Of a stretch of 64,000 nucleotides of DNA, positions 53,950 through 63,723 are shown one piece after another; position 1 is the stretch's first letter, and every line of letters starts with the position of its first letter. The position numbers were made by a program, and so were the translations under genes. Source of the DNA: an uncultured Litoreibacter sp. (GTDB taxonomy: Bacteria; Pseudomonadota; Alphaproteobacteria; Rhodobacterales; Rhodobacteraceae); assembly GCF_947501785.1 (NCBI RefSeq), contig NZ_CANMXB010000001.1, positions 558,001 to 622,000 on the forward strand, in the 5' to 3' direction. The notes beneath the pieces were generated by a model. That model was not told where the DNA came from and did no database searches. It saw only the letters and a program-made list of their open reading frames with translations.

Positions 53950-55158
53950 ATGCGCCGCGTCGTCATCACAGGGCAGGGCTCAATCAACGCGCTCGCCGCT
54001 TCCGCCGAGGGCACGTTCGAGGCCTTCCGCGAGGGGCGTTGCGGCATCGGCCCGCTTGAAATTCGCGACGTGGACCGTCTGGCCATACAAATCGGCGGAC
54101 AGGTACATGGCTACGATCCGCACAAGGAATTCAACCGCCAGGAAATCGCGCTTTACGACCGGTTCACGCAATTCACCCTGCACGCCGCACGGGAGGCGAT
54201 CGCCCAATCCGGCCTGACCTTCCAGGGCGAGCTGGCCGCGCAATCCGGGGTGATCCTCGGCACATCCGGCGGCGGGTTGAACACGCAGGACGAAAACTAT
54301 CGCGCGGTCTATGAGGACGGCAAAAACCGGGTGCACCCTTTTGTGGTCCCCAAGCTGATGAACAACGCCGCCGCCAGCCATGTGTCGATGCAATACAACC
54401 TCAAAGGCCCCAGCTTCACGGTTGCCACGGCCTGCGCGTCGTCCAACCACGCGATGGGGCAGGCGTTCAACTTCATCCGCTCTGGAATGGCGAAGGTCAT
54501 GGTCACCGGCGGCTCTGAATCCATGCTGTGCTTTGGCGGCGTCAAAGCGTGGGAAGGCCTGCGGGTCATGTCCAAGGACGCGTGCCGCCCATTCAGCGCA
54601 AACCGCAACGGCATGGTGCAGGGTGAAGGTGCCGCGGTCTTCATCATGGAAGATTTCGAACACGCCAAAGCGCGCGGCGCGGAGATATTGGCCGAAGTCA
54701 TCGGGTTTGCGATGACATCAGACGCATCCGACATCGTAATGCCGTCCCGCCAAGGGGCGGCGCGCGCCATTTCGGGGGCTATGAAGGACGCCAAAGTAAA
54801 TCCGTCGGATGTGGGCTACATCAACGCGCATGGCACGGGCACGGCGGCCAATGACAAGACGGAATGCGCGGCGGTGTCCGATGCGTTTGGGGCGCATGCC
54901 GACAACCTTATGATCTCGTCTACCAAGTCCATGCACGGCCATGTCATTGGCGGCACCGGCGCGATTGAATTGCTGGCCTGCATCATGGCGCTGAAGGACG
55001 GGGTTATCGCGCCAACGGTGGGCTATGAAGAACCGGACCCCGAATGCGCGCTGGACGTGGTACCGAACGAGGCGCGTGATGCCGCGGTCGATGTTGTGCT
55101 GTCCAATGCATTTGCATTTGGTGGGCTGAACGCGGTCCTCGCGCTGCGCAAAGCCTGA
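53950..55158 (+). CDS. Beta-ketoacyl-ACP synthase (FabF/KAS II-like)
   Basis: 402 residues, ATG 53950 3 bases after the ACP stop. Catalytic cysteine in TVATACASSNHAMGQA (about 156-171), histidine in NAHGTGTAANDKTE (about 294-307) and lysine plus second histidine in STKSMHGHVIGGTGA (about 324-338) are all present. It extends an acyl chain by two carbons. The partner is probably the adjacent ACP. Confidence 0.93.
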   Translation: MRRVVITGQGSINALAASAEGTFEAFREGRCGIGPLEIRDVDRLAIQIGGQVHGYDPHKEFNRQEIALYDRFTQFTLHAAREAIAQSGLTFQGELAAQSGVILGTSGGGLNTQDENYRAVYEDGKNRVHPFVVPKLMNNAAASHVSMQYNLKGPSFTVATACASSNHAMGQAFNFIRSGMAKVMVTGGSESMLCFGGVKAWEGLRVMSKDACRPFSANRNGMVQGEGAAVFIMEDFEHAKARGAEILAEVIGFAMTSDASDIVMPSRQGAARAISGAMKDAKVNPSDVGYINAHGTGTAANDKTECAAVSDAFGAHADNLMISSTKSMHGHVIGGTGAIELLACIMALKDGVIAPTVGYEEPDPECALDVVPNEARDAAVDVVLSNAFAFGGLNAVLALRKA

Positions 55159-55167
55159 GGCGCCGGC

Positions 55168-55893
55168 CTACAGCGTCTGCGCGAAGAAGGCGGCGTTCTC
55201 AGCAACCAGCGCCGCGTCGTCGCCGCCAATCAGCAGATAGGCATGATTGCCATCCGACCAGCTGGCGGCCTGCATCCCCTCCAACTGCGTTGTCGTCACG
55301 GGTTTCGCCTCCCCGCTGGTTTTGATGATACACAGCGCCACGGGGTCACCGGCTGAAGATAGGTAGGCCAGCTGAACCAGCGCCTTGCCCTTGAAGCCCA
55401 GCACCTGACCGCGTTTGAAGGTCAGGTTCGGCGCAGTGTCCACGCCTTCCAAGTCGCGCCCCAGAACGCCCGCAAGCTGCGCCAATTCGGTGCCCTGCGC
55501 GCCGCCGGCATCAGCCAGCGTGGCGTTGACATAAAGCGCTTGGTATGCGGCGACATAGGCCATCCAGCCGGGTTCCGGCGCAGGTTTTGATGCGTAAAGG
55601 TAACCGGCGGTTACGCCGACAATCAGGCTGGCCGCAACCGTGGCACCGATGCCCCAGGGGCGGTTGGTGTTGGCCGCAGCCCTCGCAGGGACCAGGTCGC
55701 GCGGTGCTGAGGGCAATAGCCCGTCTAAGGCCCCCTTCAGGGACCCGACATCAATGCTGAGCGCCTCAAGGCGCTGCGCAATGCTCGCATCCATGGCAAG
55801 CGCAGCCTCGATCCGCGAGGACAGGGCGTCGTCGGCCTCACCGTCAAGATAGGCGGTCAGGTCCTCGTCGCTGATATCGGCGTAGTCGCTCAT
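55168..55893 (-). CDS. Anti-sigma factor (ChrR/RskA-like membrane type)
   Basis: 241 residues. The N-terminal zinc-less anti-sigma domain (ISDEDLTAYLDGEADDALSS at 7-26), one transmembrane helix at about 80-98 (IGATVAASLIVGVTAGYLYA) and a periplasmic domain of about 140 residues (LVQLAYLSSAGDPVALCIIK). It overlaps the sigma factor stop by 4 bases and so probably sequesters that sigma factor at the membrane. Confidence 0.88.
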   Translation of the reverse strand: MSDYADISDEDLTAYLDGEADDALSSRIEAALAMDASIAQRLEALSIDVGSLKGALDGLLPSAPRDLVPARAAANTNRPWGIGATVAASLIVGVTAGYLYASKPAPEPGWMAYVAAYQALYVNATLADAGGAQGTELAQLAGVLGRDLEGVDTAPNLTFKRGQVLGFKGKALVQLAYLSSAGDPVALCIIKTSGEAKPVTTTQLEGMQAASWSDGNHAYLLIGGDDAALVAENAAFFAQTL

Positions 55894-56393
55894 ATTGCTT
55901 TCGTTTCCTGCGGGGCCAGCTTGGCCGCTAATTTGCTGCGCGCGGCTGCCAGACGGCTCATAACCGTTCCGATGGGAATGCTCAAAACCTCGGCGGCCTC
56001 TTTGTAGCTGAACCCTTCGATATAGACGAGCATCACCGCCTCCCGCTGCGCTTGGGGAAGTGCTGCTACTTGAGATAACACCTCACCCACGAAAATATTC
56101 GATTCCGGAGACATTTTTTCGCCCGTCACGCTTTCGGGCAGGTCGGTGTCATGCACCGAAACCAGCCCGCCACCACGGCGTACGGTTTGGGCGCGCAGGT
56201 CATTGAGCCACATGCGCTGGGCAATGCGGAAGACCCACCTGTCCAGATGGGTGCCCGGCTCAAACTTGTCGGCTTTCTCGATGGCGCGTAGGCAGGCGGC
56301 CTGAGCCAAATCTTCTGCCGTGTCGCGATTGCCAGACAGCACAAGGCAATACCGCCACAGACGGGGCGAAATGTCTCCCAACCCGTCACGCAC
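55890..56393 (-). CDS. ECF-type RNA polymerase sigma factor
   Basis: 167 residues from GTG 56393; the frame is open to TTG 56483 and neither start has a strong ribosome site, so the N-terminus is uncertain. Region 2 (LWRYCLVLSGNRDTAEDLAQ; RAIEKADKFEPGTHLDRWVF) and region 4 (LPQAQREAVMLVYIEGFSYK; IPIGTVMSRLAAARSKL) are complete. It directs RNA polymerase to stress promoters and is coupled to the anti-sigma gene behind it. Confidence 0.88.
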   Translation of the reverse strand: MRDGLGDISPRLWRYCLVLSGNRDTAEDLAQAACLRAIEKADKFEPGTHLDRWVFRIAQRMWLNDLRAQTVRRGGGLVSVHDTDLPESVTGEKMSPESNIFVGEVLSQVAALPQAQREAVMLVYIEGFSYKEAAEVLSIPIGTVMSRLAAARSKLAAKLAPQETKAI

Positions 56394-56560
56394 GACATCC
56401 GCGTTAGATTTTTTGCCAAACAGCCGAATAGACCTGGACCTTGTCTTGTTCCCTGATGCCCACGCCGCGCGTGGCCATAACAACGTAATCTAGTGTTTGC
56501 AGCGCCAGATCAAACTCATTTCTACGGCGAAACGCCCCGGCTGTCGCAGAAGTGAGGGGG

Positions 56561-57571
56561 CTAGGCGCCGGAAATCTTGGTCGCGTGGGCGCCGCGCTCG
56601 CGGTAGGGGGTCGTGTCATAATGTGCGCGGTAGCATTTGGAAAAATGCGATGGGGAGGCAAAGCCGCATGCCAAAGCCACGTTGATCACGCTCATATCGG
56701 TTTGCATCAGAAGGTTGCGCGCCTTCTGCAACCGGATTGCCATGTAGTAGCGCTTCGGCGAGCGGTTCAGGTAGCGACGGAACAGCCGTTCCAGCTGGCG
56801 GGTCGACATCCCAACTTCTTTGGCCAGCAGGGAGGGGCTGATTGGCTCCTCGATATTGACTTCCATCATCTGGATGACGCGGCTGAGCTTTGGATGGCGC
56901 ACGCCGATGCGGGTTGGGATCGACAGGCGTTGCTGATCCTGATCGGTTCGGATCGAGCTGTAAATCTGTTGGTCGGCCACCATATTGGCGACCTCTTCGC
57001 CCAGATCGGTCGCGATAATGCTCAGCATCAGGTCGATGGAGGACGTGCCGCCGGCGGTGGTCATGCGGTTGCCATCAACCACAAACACCGACTTCGTCAG
57101 CTCAACATCCTCGAATTCTTCGGCAAAGCTGTCCTGGTTTTCCCAGTGAATCGTGGCTTTCTTGCCATCCAACAGCCCGGCGCTCGCCATGGTGTATGCC
57201 GCGGTACAAAGCGCCCCGATCTTGACGCCGCGCCGCGCCTCGCGCCGCAGCCAGTTCAACAGCTTCTTGCTGGTGGCGCTCTGAACATCCACGCCGCCGC
57301 ACAACATAATAACGTCATCGCGCTGTAGCTCGGTCAGGTCCATGTCCAGCCCGTAGGTGATCCCTGCCGAACACTCCGCCGTTTCGCCCCCTTCGCCCGC
57401 AAGCACCCAACGGTAGCTGCCGGGCACCATCCGGTTGGCGATCCGCAACGCCTCAATCGCGCCTGCAAAGCTCAACATGGTGAAGTTTTCCATCAGGACA
57501 AACACGTATCTGCCCGCTGTCGCGGGGGTGTTTTCCTCGGGGCGCCCCGTTACTGAGCTTGGCGTTGTCAC
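56561..57571 (-). CDS. GlxA-family AraC-type regulator (second copy)
   Basis: 336 residues from GTG 57571, preceded by GGGAGG. The DJ-1/PfpI-like domain (YVFVLMENFTMLSFAGAIEA near 22-41; LCGGVDVQSAT; GALCTAAYTMASAGLLDGKK) is followed by AraC helices (LAKEVGMSTRQLERLFRRYL; INVALACGFASPSHFSKCYR). This architecture includes GbdR-type regulators of glycine betaine breakdown; the copy at 5634 is only distantly similar. No catabolic gene is adjacent, so its targets must be elsewhere. Confidence 0.9.
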   Translation of the reverse strand: MTTPSSVTGRPEENTPATAGRYVFVLMENFTMLSFAGAIEALRIANRMVPGSYRWVLAGEGGETAECSAGITYGLDMDLTELQRDDVIMLCGGVDVQSATSKKLLNWLRREARRGVKIGALCTAAYTMASAGLLDGKKATIHWENQDSFAEEFEDVELTKSVFVVDGNRMTTAGGTSSIDLMLSIIATDLGEEVANMVADQQIYSSIRTDQDQQRLSIPTRIGVRHPKLSRVIQMMEVNIEEPISPSLLAKEVGMSTRQLERLFRRYLNRSPKRYYMAIRLQKARNLLMQTDMSVINVALACGFASPSHFSKCYRAHYDTTPYRERGAHATKISGA

Positions 57572-57718
57572 ATGGACCTCCCAATCCACACAGAGGTTAG
57601 GCGATCCGCTCTAACTAAGTCTCACCCTTAGCTGAGTTTTCGACATTGGCAAGCCCCGCAATGCAGACTAAACAGGGCCTTCTTACATGAGACCGCTAAC
57701 ATGCACGGAGCAATCAGC

Positions 57719-59086
57719 ATGGCACAGACCTGGACCAAGACCGACTGGCGCAACAAACCACGCATCCAGATGCCTTCTTATACCGACGCCGACAAACTGG
57801 CATCGGTAGAGGCCCAGCTGTCTAAGTATCCGCCGCTGGTTTTTGCGGGTGAGGCGCGCAAACTCACGCAACAGCTTGGCGCCGTCAGCCGCGGCGAGGC
57901 GTTTCTGCTGCAGGGCGGCGACTGCGCCGAAAGCTTCGCGGATTTCTCCGCCGACGGCATCCGCGACACGTTCAAGGTGATGCTGCAAATGGCAATGGTG
58001 CTCACCTACGGCGCCAAGGTGCCCGTGGTCAAAATCGGCCGCATGGCAGGCCAATTTGCCAAGCCGCGCTCTGCCGACACCGAAACCAAGGACGGCGTTG
58101 AGCTGCCAAGCTACCGCGGCGACATCATCAACGAGCTGGACTTCACGCCGGAGGCCCGCATCCCGGACCCCGCAAAAATGCTGCAGGCCTACACGCAGGC
58201 CGCCGCCACGCTGAACCTGCTGCGCGCGTTCTCTAAGGGTGGCTATGCCGATGTGCATCAGGTGCATTCCTGGACGCTGGGCTTCACCGCCAGCGAGCAG
58301 GCCAAGGAATTCCGCGAGATGGCGAACCGCATCCAGGATTCCCTGGACTTCATGGCCTCCGCCGGATTGACGTCGACCACCAATGCCGAGCTGGCCTCGG
58401 TGGATTTCTACACGTCGCACGAGTCCCTGCTGCTGGAATATGAGGAGGCGCTGACCCGCGTCGATTCCACATCCGGCAAGTGGCTGGCGGGCTCAGGCCA
58501 TATGATCTGGATCGGCGATCGCACCCGCCAGCCTGACGGCGCGCATGTGGAATTTGCCAAAGGCGTGCTGAACCCGATTGGGCTGAAATGTGGGCCAACC
58601 ATGACCACCGGGCACCTCAAGTCGCTCATGGCCACGTTGAACCCCGAAAACGAGCCGGGCCGCCTGACCCTGATCAACCGCTTCGGCGCGGGGTCCGTAG
58701 GCGAGCATCTGCCGCGCCTGATTAAGGCGGTGAAGGAAGAGGGCGCCAATGTGGTTTGGACCTGTGATCCGATGCACGGCAACACAATCAAGTCGTCCTC
58801 CGGCTACAAGACCCGGCCCTTCGACAGCGTCCTGCGCGAGGTGCAGGAATTCTTTGGTGTTCACAAAGCCGAAGGCACCGTCGCTGGCGGCGTGCATTTC
58901 GAGATGACCGGCGCGGATGTGACCGAATGCACCGGCGGCGTCCGTGCAGTCACAGACGAAGACCTGTCGGATAGGTACCACACGGCCTGCGATCCCCGCT
59001 TGAACGCGTCGCAATCTCTGGAATTGGCGTTTCTGGTGGCTGAAGAGCTGTCAGAGCGGGCGGGCGTGCATCGCGCCGCTGTCTGA
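57719..59086 (+). CDS. aroG: 3-deoxy-7-phosphoheptulonate synthase, class II
   Basis: 455 residues from ATG 57719 (GGAG at 57706-57709); ATG 57701 in frame is less likely. The class II DAHP synthase features are clear: [14 protein letters not shown] (about 70-83), [54 protein letters not shown] and GGVHFEMTG with metal ligands. First step of the shikimate pathway. Single gene with its own terminator. Confidence 0.96.
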   Translation: MAQTWTKTDWRNKPRIQMPSYTDADKLASVEAQLSKYPPLVFAGEARKLTQQLGAVSRGEAFLLQGGDCAESFADFSADGIRDTFKVMLQMAMVLTYGAKVPVVKIGRMAGQFAKPRSADTETKDGVELPSYRGDIINELDFTPEARIPDPAKMLQAYTQAAATLNLLRAFSKGGYADVHQVHSWTLGFTASEQAKEFREMANRIQDSLDFMASAGLTSTTNAELASVDFYTSHESLLLEYEEALTRVDSTSGKWLAGSGHMIWIGDRTRQPDGAHVEFAKGVLNPIGLKCGPTMTTGHLKSLMATLNPENEPGRLTLINRFGAGSVGEHLPRLIKAVKEEGANVVWTCDPMHGNTIKSSSGYKTRPFDSVLREVQEFFGVHKAEGTVAGGVHFEMTGADVTECTGGVRAVTDEDLSDRYHTACDPRLNASQSLELAFLVAEELSERAGVHRAAV

Positions 59087-59109
59087 ACACGAACGCTACG
59101 CACATGTTG

Positions 59110-59141
59110 AAAGCCCTCTGACCGGCGGTCAGGGGGCTTTT
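59110..59141 (+). terminator. Rho-independent terminator after aroG
   Basis: AAAGCCCTCTGACC (59110-59123) pairs with GGTCAGGGGGCTTT (59127-59140) with one G-T pair around a 3-base loop, then T. It also serves the convergent PAS gene, which ends at 59140. Confidence 0.92.
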
Positions 59142-59811
59142 ACTTTACAACCCTGAGATACGGGTGCGGCGCTTGGGCCTGATAGGGGGCCTGCGCTTCG
59201 GCAAATGATGCGGTTTCCGGGGCGGGTTGGATATGGCGGTCCGTCTCGGAAAGCCCCGTCAACAATGACGTGCGTTGCAGCTCGGTAACCCGGAACCGGC
59301 GGGGCGGGGTGCCGACAATGCCTTGCGTGCTCAGGCAGCCAATGGCGCGATCCGTCTCACCGGTTTCGCTTTTCAGCGGCAGGATCAACATATTGCCGAC
59401 CAGCTCCGGCGCGTCGCGTTCTTGTGCCACAAGCTTGTATTCCTGAATCTCCGGCGTCTCGAACACCGCGTCAATCTGGGCGTCAAACTGGTCTCGCGCG
59501 TCAGGGGAAATGAGGCTGCGCAGGGTCATGCCGCGCACTTCCATTCCCATGATGTCGCTGATCTCCAGCCCTGCAAGGCGGAACCTGATCTGCGTGTCCA
59601 TGGTGCGCTCCAGGACGAAGCACACCTCAAGGAAGGACGACATTTCACGCGGGTCAATCTCAGAGCGTAGCGGCATCAGCCGTCCGCCACGAAGCTCTTC
59701 CCAATAGGCGCGGATCTCGGCGAGGATCGGTTGTGTCATAGCTGTATGGTAGGTCCCGAATGGAATAACGTTTTCGGGTCGGACGGACCCGTTCGATAAT
59801 TGCGCTCGCAT
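59140..59811 (-). CDS. PAS domain protein (PAS_5/DUF1488-type regulator)
   Basis: 223 residues; start ATG 59811 chosen because RPENVIPF near the N-terminus is typical of this family (ATG 59739 and 59886 are alternatives). The PAS_5 core is visible: YWEELRGGRLMPLRSEIDP, VCFVLERTMDTQIRFRLAGL, MGMEVRGMTLRSLISPDARD and MLILPLKSETGETDRAIGCL. A soluble sensor-like protein; ligand unknown. A CtrA-type site lies 109 bases upstream. Confidence 0.82.
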   Translation of the reverse strand: MRAQLSNGSVRPENVIPFGTYHTAMTQPILAEIRAYWEELRGGRLMPLRSEIDPREMSSFLEVCFVLERTMDTQIRFRLAGLEISDIMGMEVRGMTLRSLISPDARDQFDAQIDAVFETPEIQEYKLVAQERDAPELVGNMLILPLKSETGETDRAIGCLSTQGIVGTPPRRFRVTELQRTSLLTGLSETDRHIQPAPETASFAEAQAPYQAQAPHPYLRVVK

Positions 59812-59919
59812 GGTCTTGCACCCTATGGTTGCAGTATGTGCTACTTGAAAAGCCCACCCCACGAGGGCCCGCTGCAGTTGCCGCAACCTTCAGGTTTTGT
59901 TAACCCTAGATGCGAAAAC

Positions 59920-59934
59920 TTAACGTGCTCTTAA
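59920..59934. promoter_or_regulatory. CtrA-type TTAA-N7-TTAA site between the PAS gene and yicC
   Basis: TTAACGTGCTCTTAA is an exact CtrA full-site match. A further TTAACAGGTTAA (59973-59984) with shorter spacing lies closer to yicC. The site could serve the PAS gene (109 bases) or yicC (56 bases). Confidence 0.45.
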
Positions 59935-59990
59935 TATGGCACATTTTATGCAAATTGCAGCCAGCAGAAACGTTAACAGGTTAATAACAC

Positions 59991-60878
59991 ATGGTTCACT
60001 CAATGACCGGCTTCGCGTCGGAGAGCGGCGCGGCAGGCGGGGTCAGCTGGACACTCGAAATGCGCGGGGTCAATGCCAAGGGGCTCGACATCCGTGTGCG
60101 AGCACCGGAACGCATGGTCGGATTTGACCAGAAACTGAAAGCGCAATTCCAGAAAAATCTCAGCAGGGGCAACATCAATGTCACCCTGCGATACGAGGTA
60201 GACGGCGCTGCGGGCTCGCTGCAAATCAACGAAGCGGTGTTGGACAGCTACTTGAGCGCCGCAAAGACAGTGAAAGACAGGGCCAAAGCTGCTGGGGTGA
60301 ACATGGACAGCCCCAATGCCGCTGACATTCTGGCCCTGCGCGGTGTGCTGGCAACAGGCGACGAGACCGAAGCACTGCCACCGGAAGCCGATGCCCTGAA
60401 GACAGCCGACAAGGCCCTCAAAGCATTCCTTGCCATGCGCGCGGCCGAAGGGGCCGCCCTAAAGAGCGTGTTGGAGACCTCGCTGGATGATGTCTCCCGA
60501 CTGGTCACAGATGCGGCCGCATTGGCGGAGGCCCGCAAAGATCAGGTGGCCGATGCGCTGCGCACCAATCTGACACGCGTTTTGGCAAATAGTGACGGCG
60601 CTGATGCGGACCGGGTGGCGCAGGAATTGGCGATGCTGGCGGTCAAGGCCGACGTCACCGAAGAGATTGACCGCTTGAAAGCCCATGTTGACGCCGCGCG
60701 CGACTTGCTGGCGACAAAGGGCGCGATTGGCCGCAAGCTCGACTTCCTGATGCAGGAATTCAACCGGGAGGCGAACACGCTGTGTTCCAAGTCCGGGTCG
60801 ACCGATCTGACCCGCGTGGGGCTTGACCTCAAAGCGTTGATTGATCAGATGCGCGAGCAAGTTCAGAACGTGGAGTAA
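59991..60878 (+). CDS. yicC: YicC family endoribonuclease-like protein
   Basis: 295 residues. The start [20 protein letters not shown] is the family hallmark, and [20 protein letters not shown] and [18 protein letters not shown] close the protein in the typical way. YicC proteins are hexameric ribonucleases affecting small RNA turnover. It is followed 2 bases later by gmk, as in most alphaproteobacteria. Confidence 0.93.
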   Translation: MVHSMTGFASESGAAGGVSWTLEMRGVNAKGLDIRVRAPERMVGFDQKLKAQFQKNLSRGNINVTLRYEVDGAAGSLQINEAVLDSYLSAAKTVKDRAKAAGVNMDSPNAADILALRGVLATGDETEALPPEADALKTADKALKAFLAMRAAEGAALKSVLETSLDDVSRLVTDAAALAEARKDQVADALRTNLTRVLANSDGADADRVAQELAMLAVKADVTEEIDRLKAHVDAARDLLATKGAIGRKLDFLMQEFNREANTLCSKSGSTDLTRVGLDLKALIDQMREQVQNVE

Positions 60879-60880
60879 TC

Positions 60881-61525
60881 ATGTCAGACCGGCGCGGAAT
60901 CCCCATCATCTTGTCCTCGCCATCCGGCGCGGGCAAATCGACACTCTCCAAACTCCTGATGAAGTGGGACCCGAGTATCACCTTTTCGGTTTCCGCGACC
61001 ACGCGCAAACCCCGAGATGGCGAGGTGGACGGGCGCGATTACTATTTTCGGACCCGCGATGAATTTCAGCAGATGGTCGAAAACGGCGAAATGTTGGAAC
61101 ATGCGGAAGTCTTCGGCAATTTTTACGGCTCGCCCTTTGGACCTGTTGAAACGGCCTTGAAAGTCGGCCGCGACATAATCTTCGATATCGACTGGCAAGG
61201 CGGCCAACAAATTCGCGGCTCGGCATTGGCGGCAGACTTGGTGACCATTTTCATTCTGCCGCCCTCGATTGCGGAGCTGGAAAACCGTCTCCGTGGGCGC
61301 GGTCAGGACAGCGATGAGGTGATTGCGGACCGCATGACCAAAAGCCGGGACGAGATCAGCCATTGGGCGGAATACGATTACTGTATCGTTAATCATGACA
61401 TCGCCGACAGCGAAGCGCAGCTTAAAGCCATCTTAACGGCTGAACGGCTTCGGCGGACCCGGCAGTCCGGATTGGTCGATTTCGTACGAGATCTAAATGT
61501 ACAATTTGGGGAAAGAGCCAAATGA
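60881..61525 (+). CDS. gmk: Guanylate kinase
   Basis: 214 residues. P-loop [12 protein letters not shown] (about 13-24), the GMP-binding [19 protein letters not shown] (about 38-56), and [11 protein letters not shown] with the [12 protein letters not shown] arginine region. Converts GMP to GDP. The stop overlaps the gamma carbonic anhydrase start (ATGA at 61522-61525). Confidence 0.97.
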   Translation: MSDRRGIPIILSSPSGAGKSTLSKLLMKWDPSITFSVSATTRKPRDGEVDGRDYYFRTRDEFQQMVENGEMLEHAEVFGNFYGSPFGPVETALKVGRDIIFDIDWQGGQQIRGSALAADLVTIFILPPSIAELENRLRGRGQDSDEVIADRMTKSRDEISHWAEYDYCIVNHDIADSEAQLKAILTAERLRRTRQSGLVDFVRDLNVQFGERAK

Positions 61526-62049
61526 CATTGTACAATTTGGGACAAAACAGCCCGCAATTGCCGGTATCAGGCGATTTTTGGGTCGCCCCGGACGCCAATG
61601 TCATCGGCAATGTGATCCTGCAGGACGCCACCTCCATCTGGTTCGGCGCGACCCTGCGCGGCGACAACGAGCCGATCATTGTGGGCGAGGGCACCAACAT
61701 TCAAGAGAACTGTGTGCTGCATACCGATATTGGATCACCGCTAACCATCGGAAAAAATTGTACAATTGGCCACAAGGCCATGCTGCATGGCTGCACGATA
61801 GGCGAGGGTAGTTTGATCGGCATGGGTGCAACCGTGCTCAACAATGCCGTGATCGGCAAAGGGTGTTTGATTGGTGCAGGGGCGCTAATCACCGAAGGCA
61901 AAGTGATCCCCGACGGCACCATGGTGCTCGGCACGCCCGGCAAAGTTGTGCGCGAGCTGAATTCCCAGAAAAAGCAGGGCCTTATCGCCTCCGCGCTACA
62001 TTATCAGGACAACATGCGTCGCTTCCGCGACGAGCTTGAAACGCTCTAA
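61522..62049 (+). CDS. Gamma carbonic anhydrase-family protein
   Basis: 175 residues, ATG 61522 overlapping gmk. A left-handed beta helix with hexapeptide repeats. The zinc histidines expected in gamma-class anhydrases are in [10 protein letters not shown] (about 63-72) and [15 protein letters not shown] (about 80-94). Family members may be active anhydrases or only structural homologues (YrdA, CaiE). A third gene of the yicC-gmk unit. Confidence 0.88.
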   Translation: MTLYNLGQNSPQLPVSGDFWVAPDANVIGNVILQDATSIWFGATLRGDNEPIIVGEGTNIQENCVLHTDIGSPLTIGKNCTIGHKAMLHGCTIGEGSLIGMGATVLNNAVIGKGCLIGAGALITEGKVIPDGTMVLGTPGKVVRELNSQKKQGLIASALHYQDNMRRFRDELETL

Positions 62050-62642
62050 TAGCGAACGGAAACCGCGCTGTCGGAATGCCCCACAGATGCGGATTGACCT
62101 GTCACCTCAAACGCGTCTTTGAGCAGCTGAAACTGCACCTGGTTTGAGCTGAGTGGTTCGGAGGGCTGTCGGTTCAGGCTGGACCACACATCCGCATCAA
62201 ACCTCACCACCGGGCCGAAGGCCTGCAATTGCCAGTTGCCCCGATCTGCGTTCACCACGATTTCACCTCCTTGTGGAAGGGTGGTTTCGACGCACATCAG
62301 TGCAAGAAACGCGATTTTTGCTTCCGTTCTTGTTGGGTCTGATGGTGGTGACCAGCGGACCGATATACGCCCGCCACCGTAGCAACCATCCAACAATTTC
62401 AGCACGTTAGCACGCGACATCATCTGGGAACCGGTTGCCGCCCCAAGTGCGACGCGGAAGAATTTCACCCGTGCATTGGCGCTGTCGACGGCTTCTTCTA
62501 TCAGCTTCATTTCCGGGGTGTTGGCGACGCCGGACATCGCCAGCAGCTCCACCCCATTGCTGATCGCGCCCAAAGGGCTGATAAGGTCATGACAAATGCG
62601 GGATCCAAGCAGTGCAGCGCTGTCTTTGAGGTCAATGCTCAT
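62046..62642 (-). CDS. chpT: Histidine phosphotransferase ChpT
   Basis: 198 residues from ATG 62642 (ATG 62669 is also in frame). The phosphorylated histidine is in LGSRICHDLISPLGAISNGV (about 12-31). The ATPase-like second domain is degenerate, as in ChpT. Known role: passes phosphate from the CckA kinase to CtrA and CpdR. Divergent from the DUF3553 gene. Confidence 0.88.
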   Translation of the reverse strand: MSIDLKDSAALLGSRICHDLISPLGAISNGVELLAMSGVANTPEMKLIEEAVDSANARVKFFRVALGAATGSQMMSRANVLKLLDGCYGGGRISVRWSPPSDPTRTEAKIAFLALMCVETTLPQGGEIVVNADRGNWQLQAFGPVVRFDADVWSSLNRQPSEPLSSNQVQFQLLKDAFEVTGQSASVGHSDSAVSVRY

Positions 62643-62667
62643 ACGGTCTGGTCCAAGGGGTTGTGCC

Positions 62668-62856
62668 ATGATGGAAGATTTGAACTCTCTGTTGGAGCCG
62701 GGGATGCTGGTACGCCACCCGGACGCGCCCGATTGGGGGCTTGGACAGGTTCAATCCAACATAAATGGTAAAATAACAGTTAACTTTGAGCATCAAGGCA
62801 AGGTGACAATAAATGGTTCGAATGTTCTGCTGGTGGTGCAGCAGGGGGCTGAATGA
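62668..62856 (+). CDS. DUF3553 family small protein
   Basis: 62 residues from ATG 62668 (a second ATG follows; AGGGG at 62655-62659). LNSLLEPGMLVRHPDAPDWG and KITVNFEHQGKVTINGSN give an SH3-like beta barrel, as in DUF3553 and the CarD/UvrD-tail type modules that bind RNA polymerase or helicases. No partner is adjacent; function unknown. Confidence 0.8.
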   Translation: MMEDLNSLLEPGMLVRHPDAPDWGLGQVQSNINGKITVNFEHQGKVTINGSNVLLVVQQGAE

Positions 62857-62949
62857 AGTGGCAGAAAACGTGGGTTTTAGAATGATGTACTGCCGCCATC
62901 AAATAGCGCTTTGCCTTGCCGGGCAAGTCTATTCGGGGAAGCAGGCGTT

Positions 62950-63723
62950 TTGAGGCCGATACCCGCGGAATTTGAAATGCGCATCGCGACTTCCGTTGAA
63001 GACACCCGCGGCGCCGAACGGCTGCGCTACAGCGTGTTTGTGGAAGAATTGGGTGGCAACGGGGGCGAGGTGGACCATGAGGGCCGCTTCGAGCGTGATC
63101 GCTTTGATGCGTTTGCCGACCAGCTTGTCTTGATTGATCCGGGAGTGGACCCGCAGAGCTATAACCATGTCATCGGCGTTTACCGGCTGTTACGCGCGCC
63201 GCAGGCCTGCGCGGCAGGGGGGTTCTACAGCGAGGCGGAATATGATTTGACGCCGCTGAAATCCTCCGGTCGGACATTGTTGGAACTGGGACGATCTTGC
63301 GTCGACGCCCGCCACAGAGGCGGGGCCGCGATGTTTCATCTCTGGCAGGGCGTCGCCGAATACGTCCTGAAGCATGAGATTGAAGTTCTTTTTGGCGTGG
63401 CAAGCTTTCATGGAACGGATGTGGCCGCACTGGCGCAACCGTTGTCGCATCTTCACCACAGCCATCTTGCGCCGCCGGACCTGCGGCCGCGTGCCAAGGT
63501 GCACCAACCAATGGACGTTGTCCCGCCCGAGCATGTGAAACGCCCCGCCGCCATGAAGGCGACGCCGGCGTTGATCAAGGCCTACCTGCGCCTCGGCGGT
63601 ATGGTCGGTGATGGTGCCTTCGTTGACCATGACTTCAACACGGTCGACGTGTGCCTCGTGGTGGACACCGAGAAGATGTCGGCCAAGCATCGCGACATTT
63701 ATGCAAAGGGGCAGCGGTCGTGA
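62950..63723 (+). CDS. olsB: Ornithine-acyl[acyl carrier protein] N-acyltransferase OlsB
   Basis: 257 residues from TTG 62950 (GGGGAAG ahead); TTG 62911 and ATG 62977 are other starts, so the N-terminus is uncertain. The GNAT-like fold with RLRYSVFVEELGGNGGEVDH (about 25-44), DRFDAFADQLVLID, LLELGRSCVDARHRGGAAMF and the late YLRLGGMVGDGAFVDHDFNT match OlsB. It adds a 3-hydroxy fatty acid to ornithine, first step of ornithine lipid formation. The stop overlaps olsA (GTGA). Confidence 0.9.
   Translation: MRPIPAEFEMRIATSVEDTRGAERLRYSVFVEELGGNGGEVDHEGRFERDRFDAFADQLVLIDPGVDPQSYNHVIGVYRLLRAPQACAAGGFYSEAEYDLTPLKSSGRTLLELGRSCVDARHRGGAAMFHLWQGVAEYVLKHEIEVLFGVASFHGTDVAALAQPLSHLHHSHLAPPDLRPRAKVHQPMDVVPPEHVKRPAAMKATPALIKAYLRLGGMVGDGAFVDHDFNTVDVCLVVDTEKMSAKHRDIYAKGQRS

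Noticed and set aside
56404-56661. 85-residue minus-strand frame between the sigma factor and the GlxA-type gene
   Set aside because: Overlaps both neighbours' ends, biased composition, no ribosome site or family resemblance.
61422-61436. TTAAAGCCATCTTAA, an exact TTAA-N7-TTAA match
   Set aside because: It lies inside the gmk coding region; the downstream gene starts by overlap with gmk and needs no own promoter.
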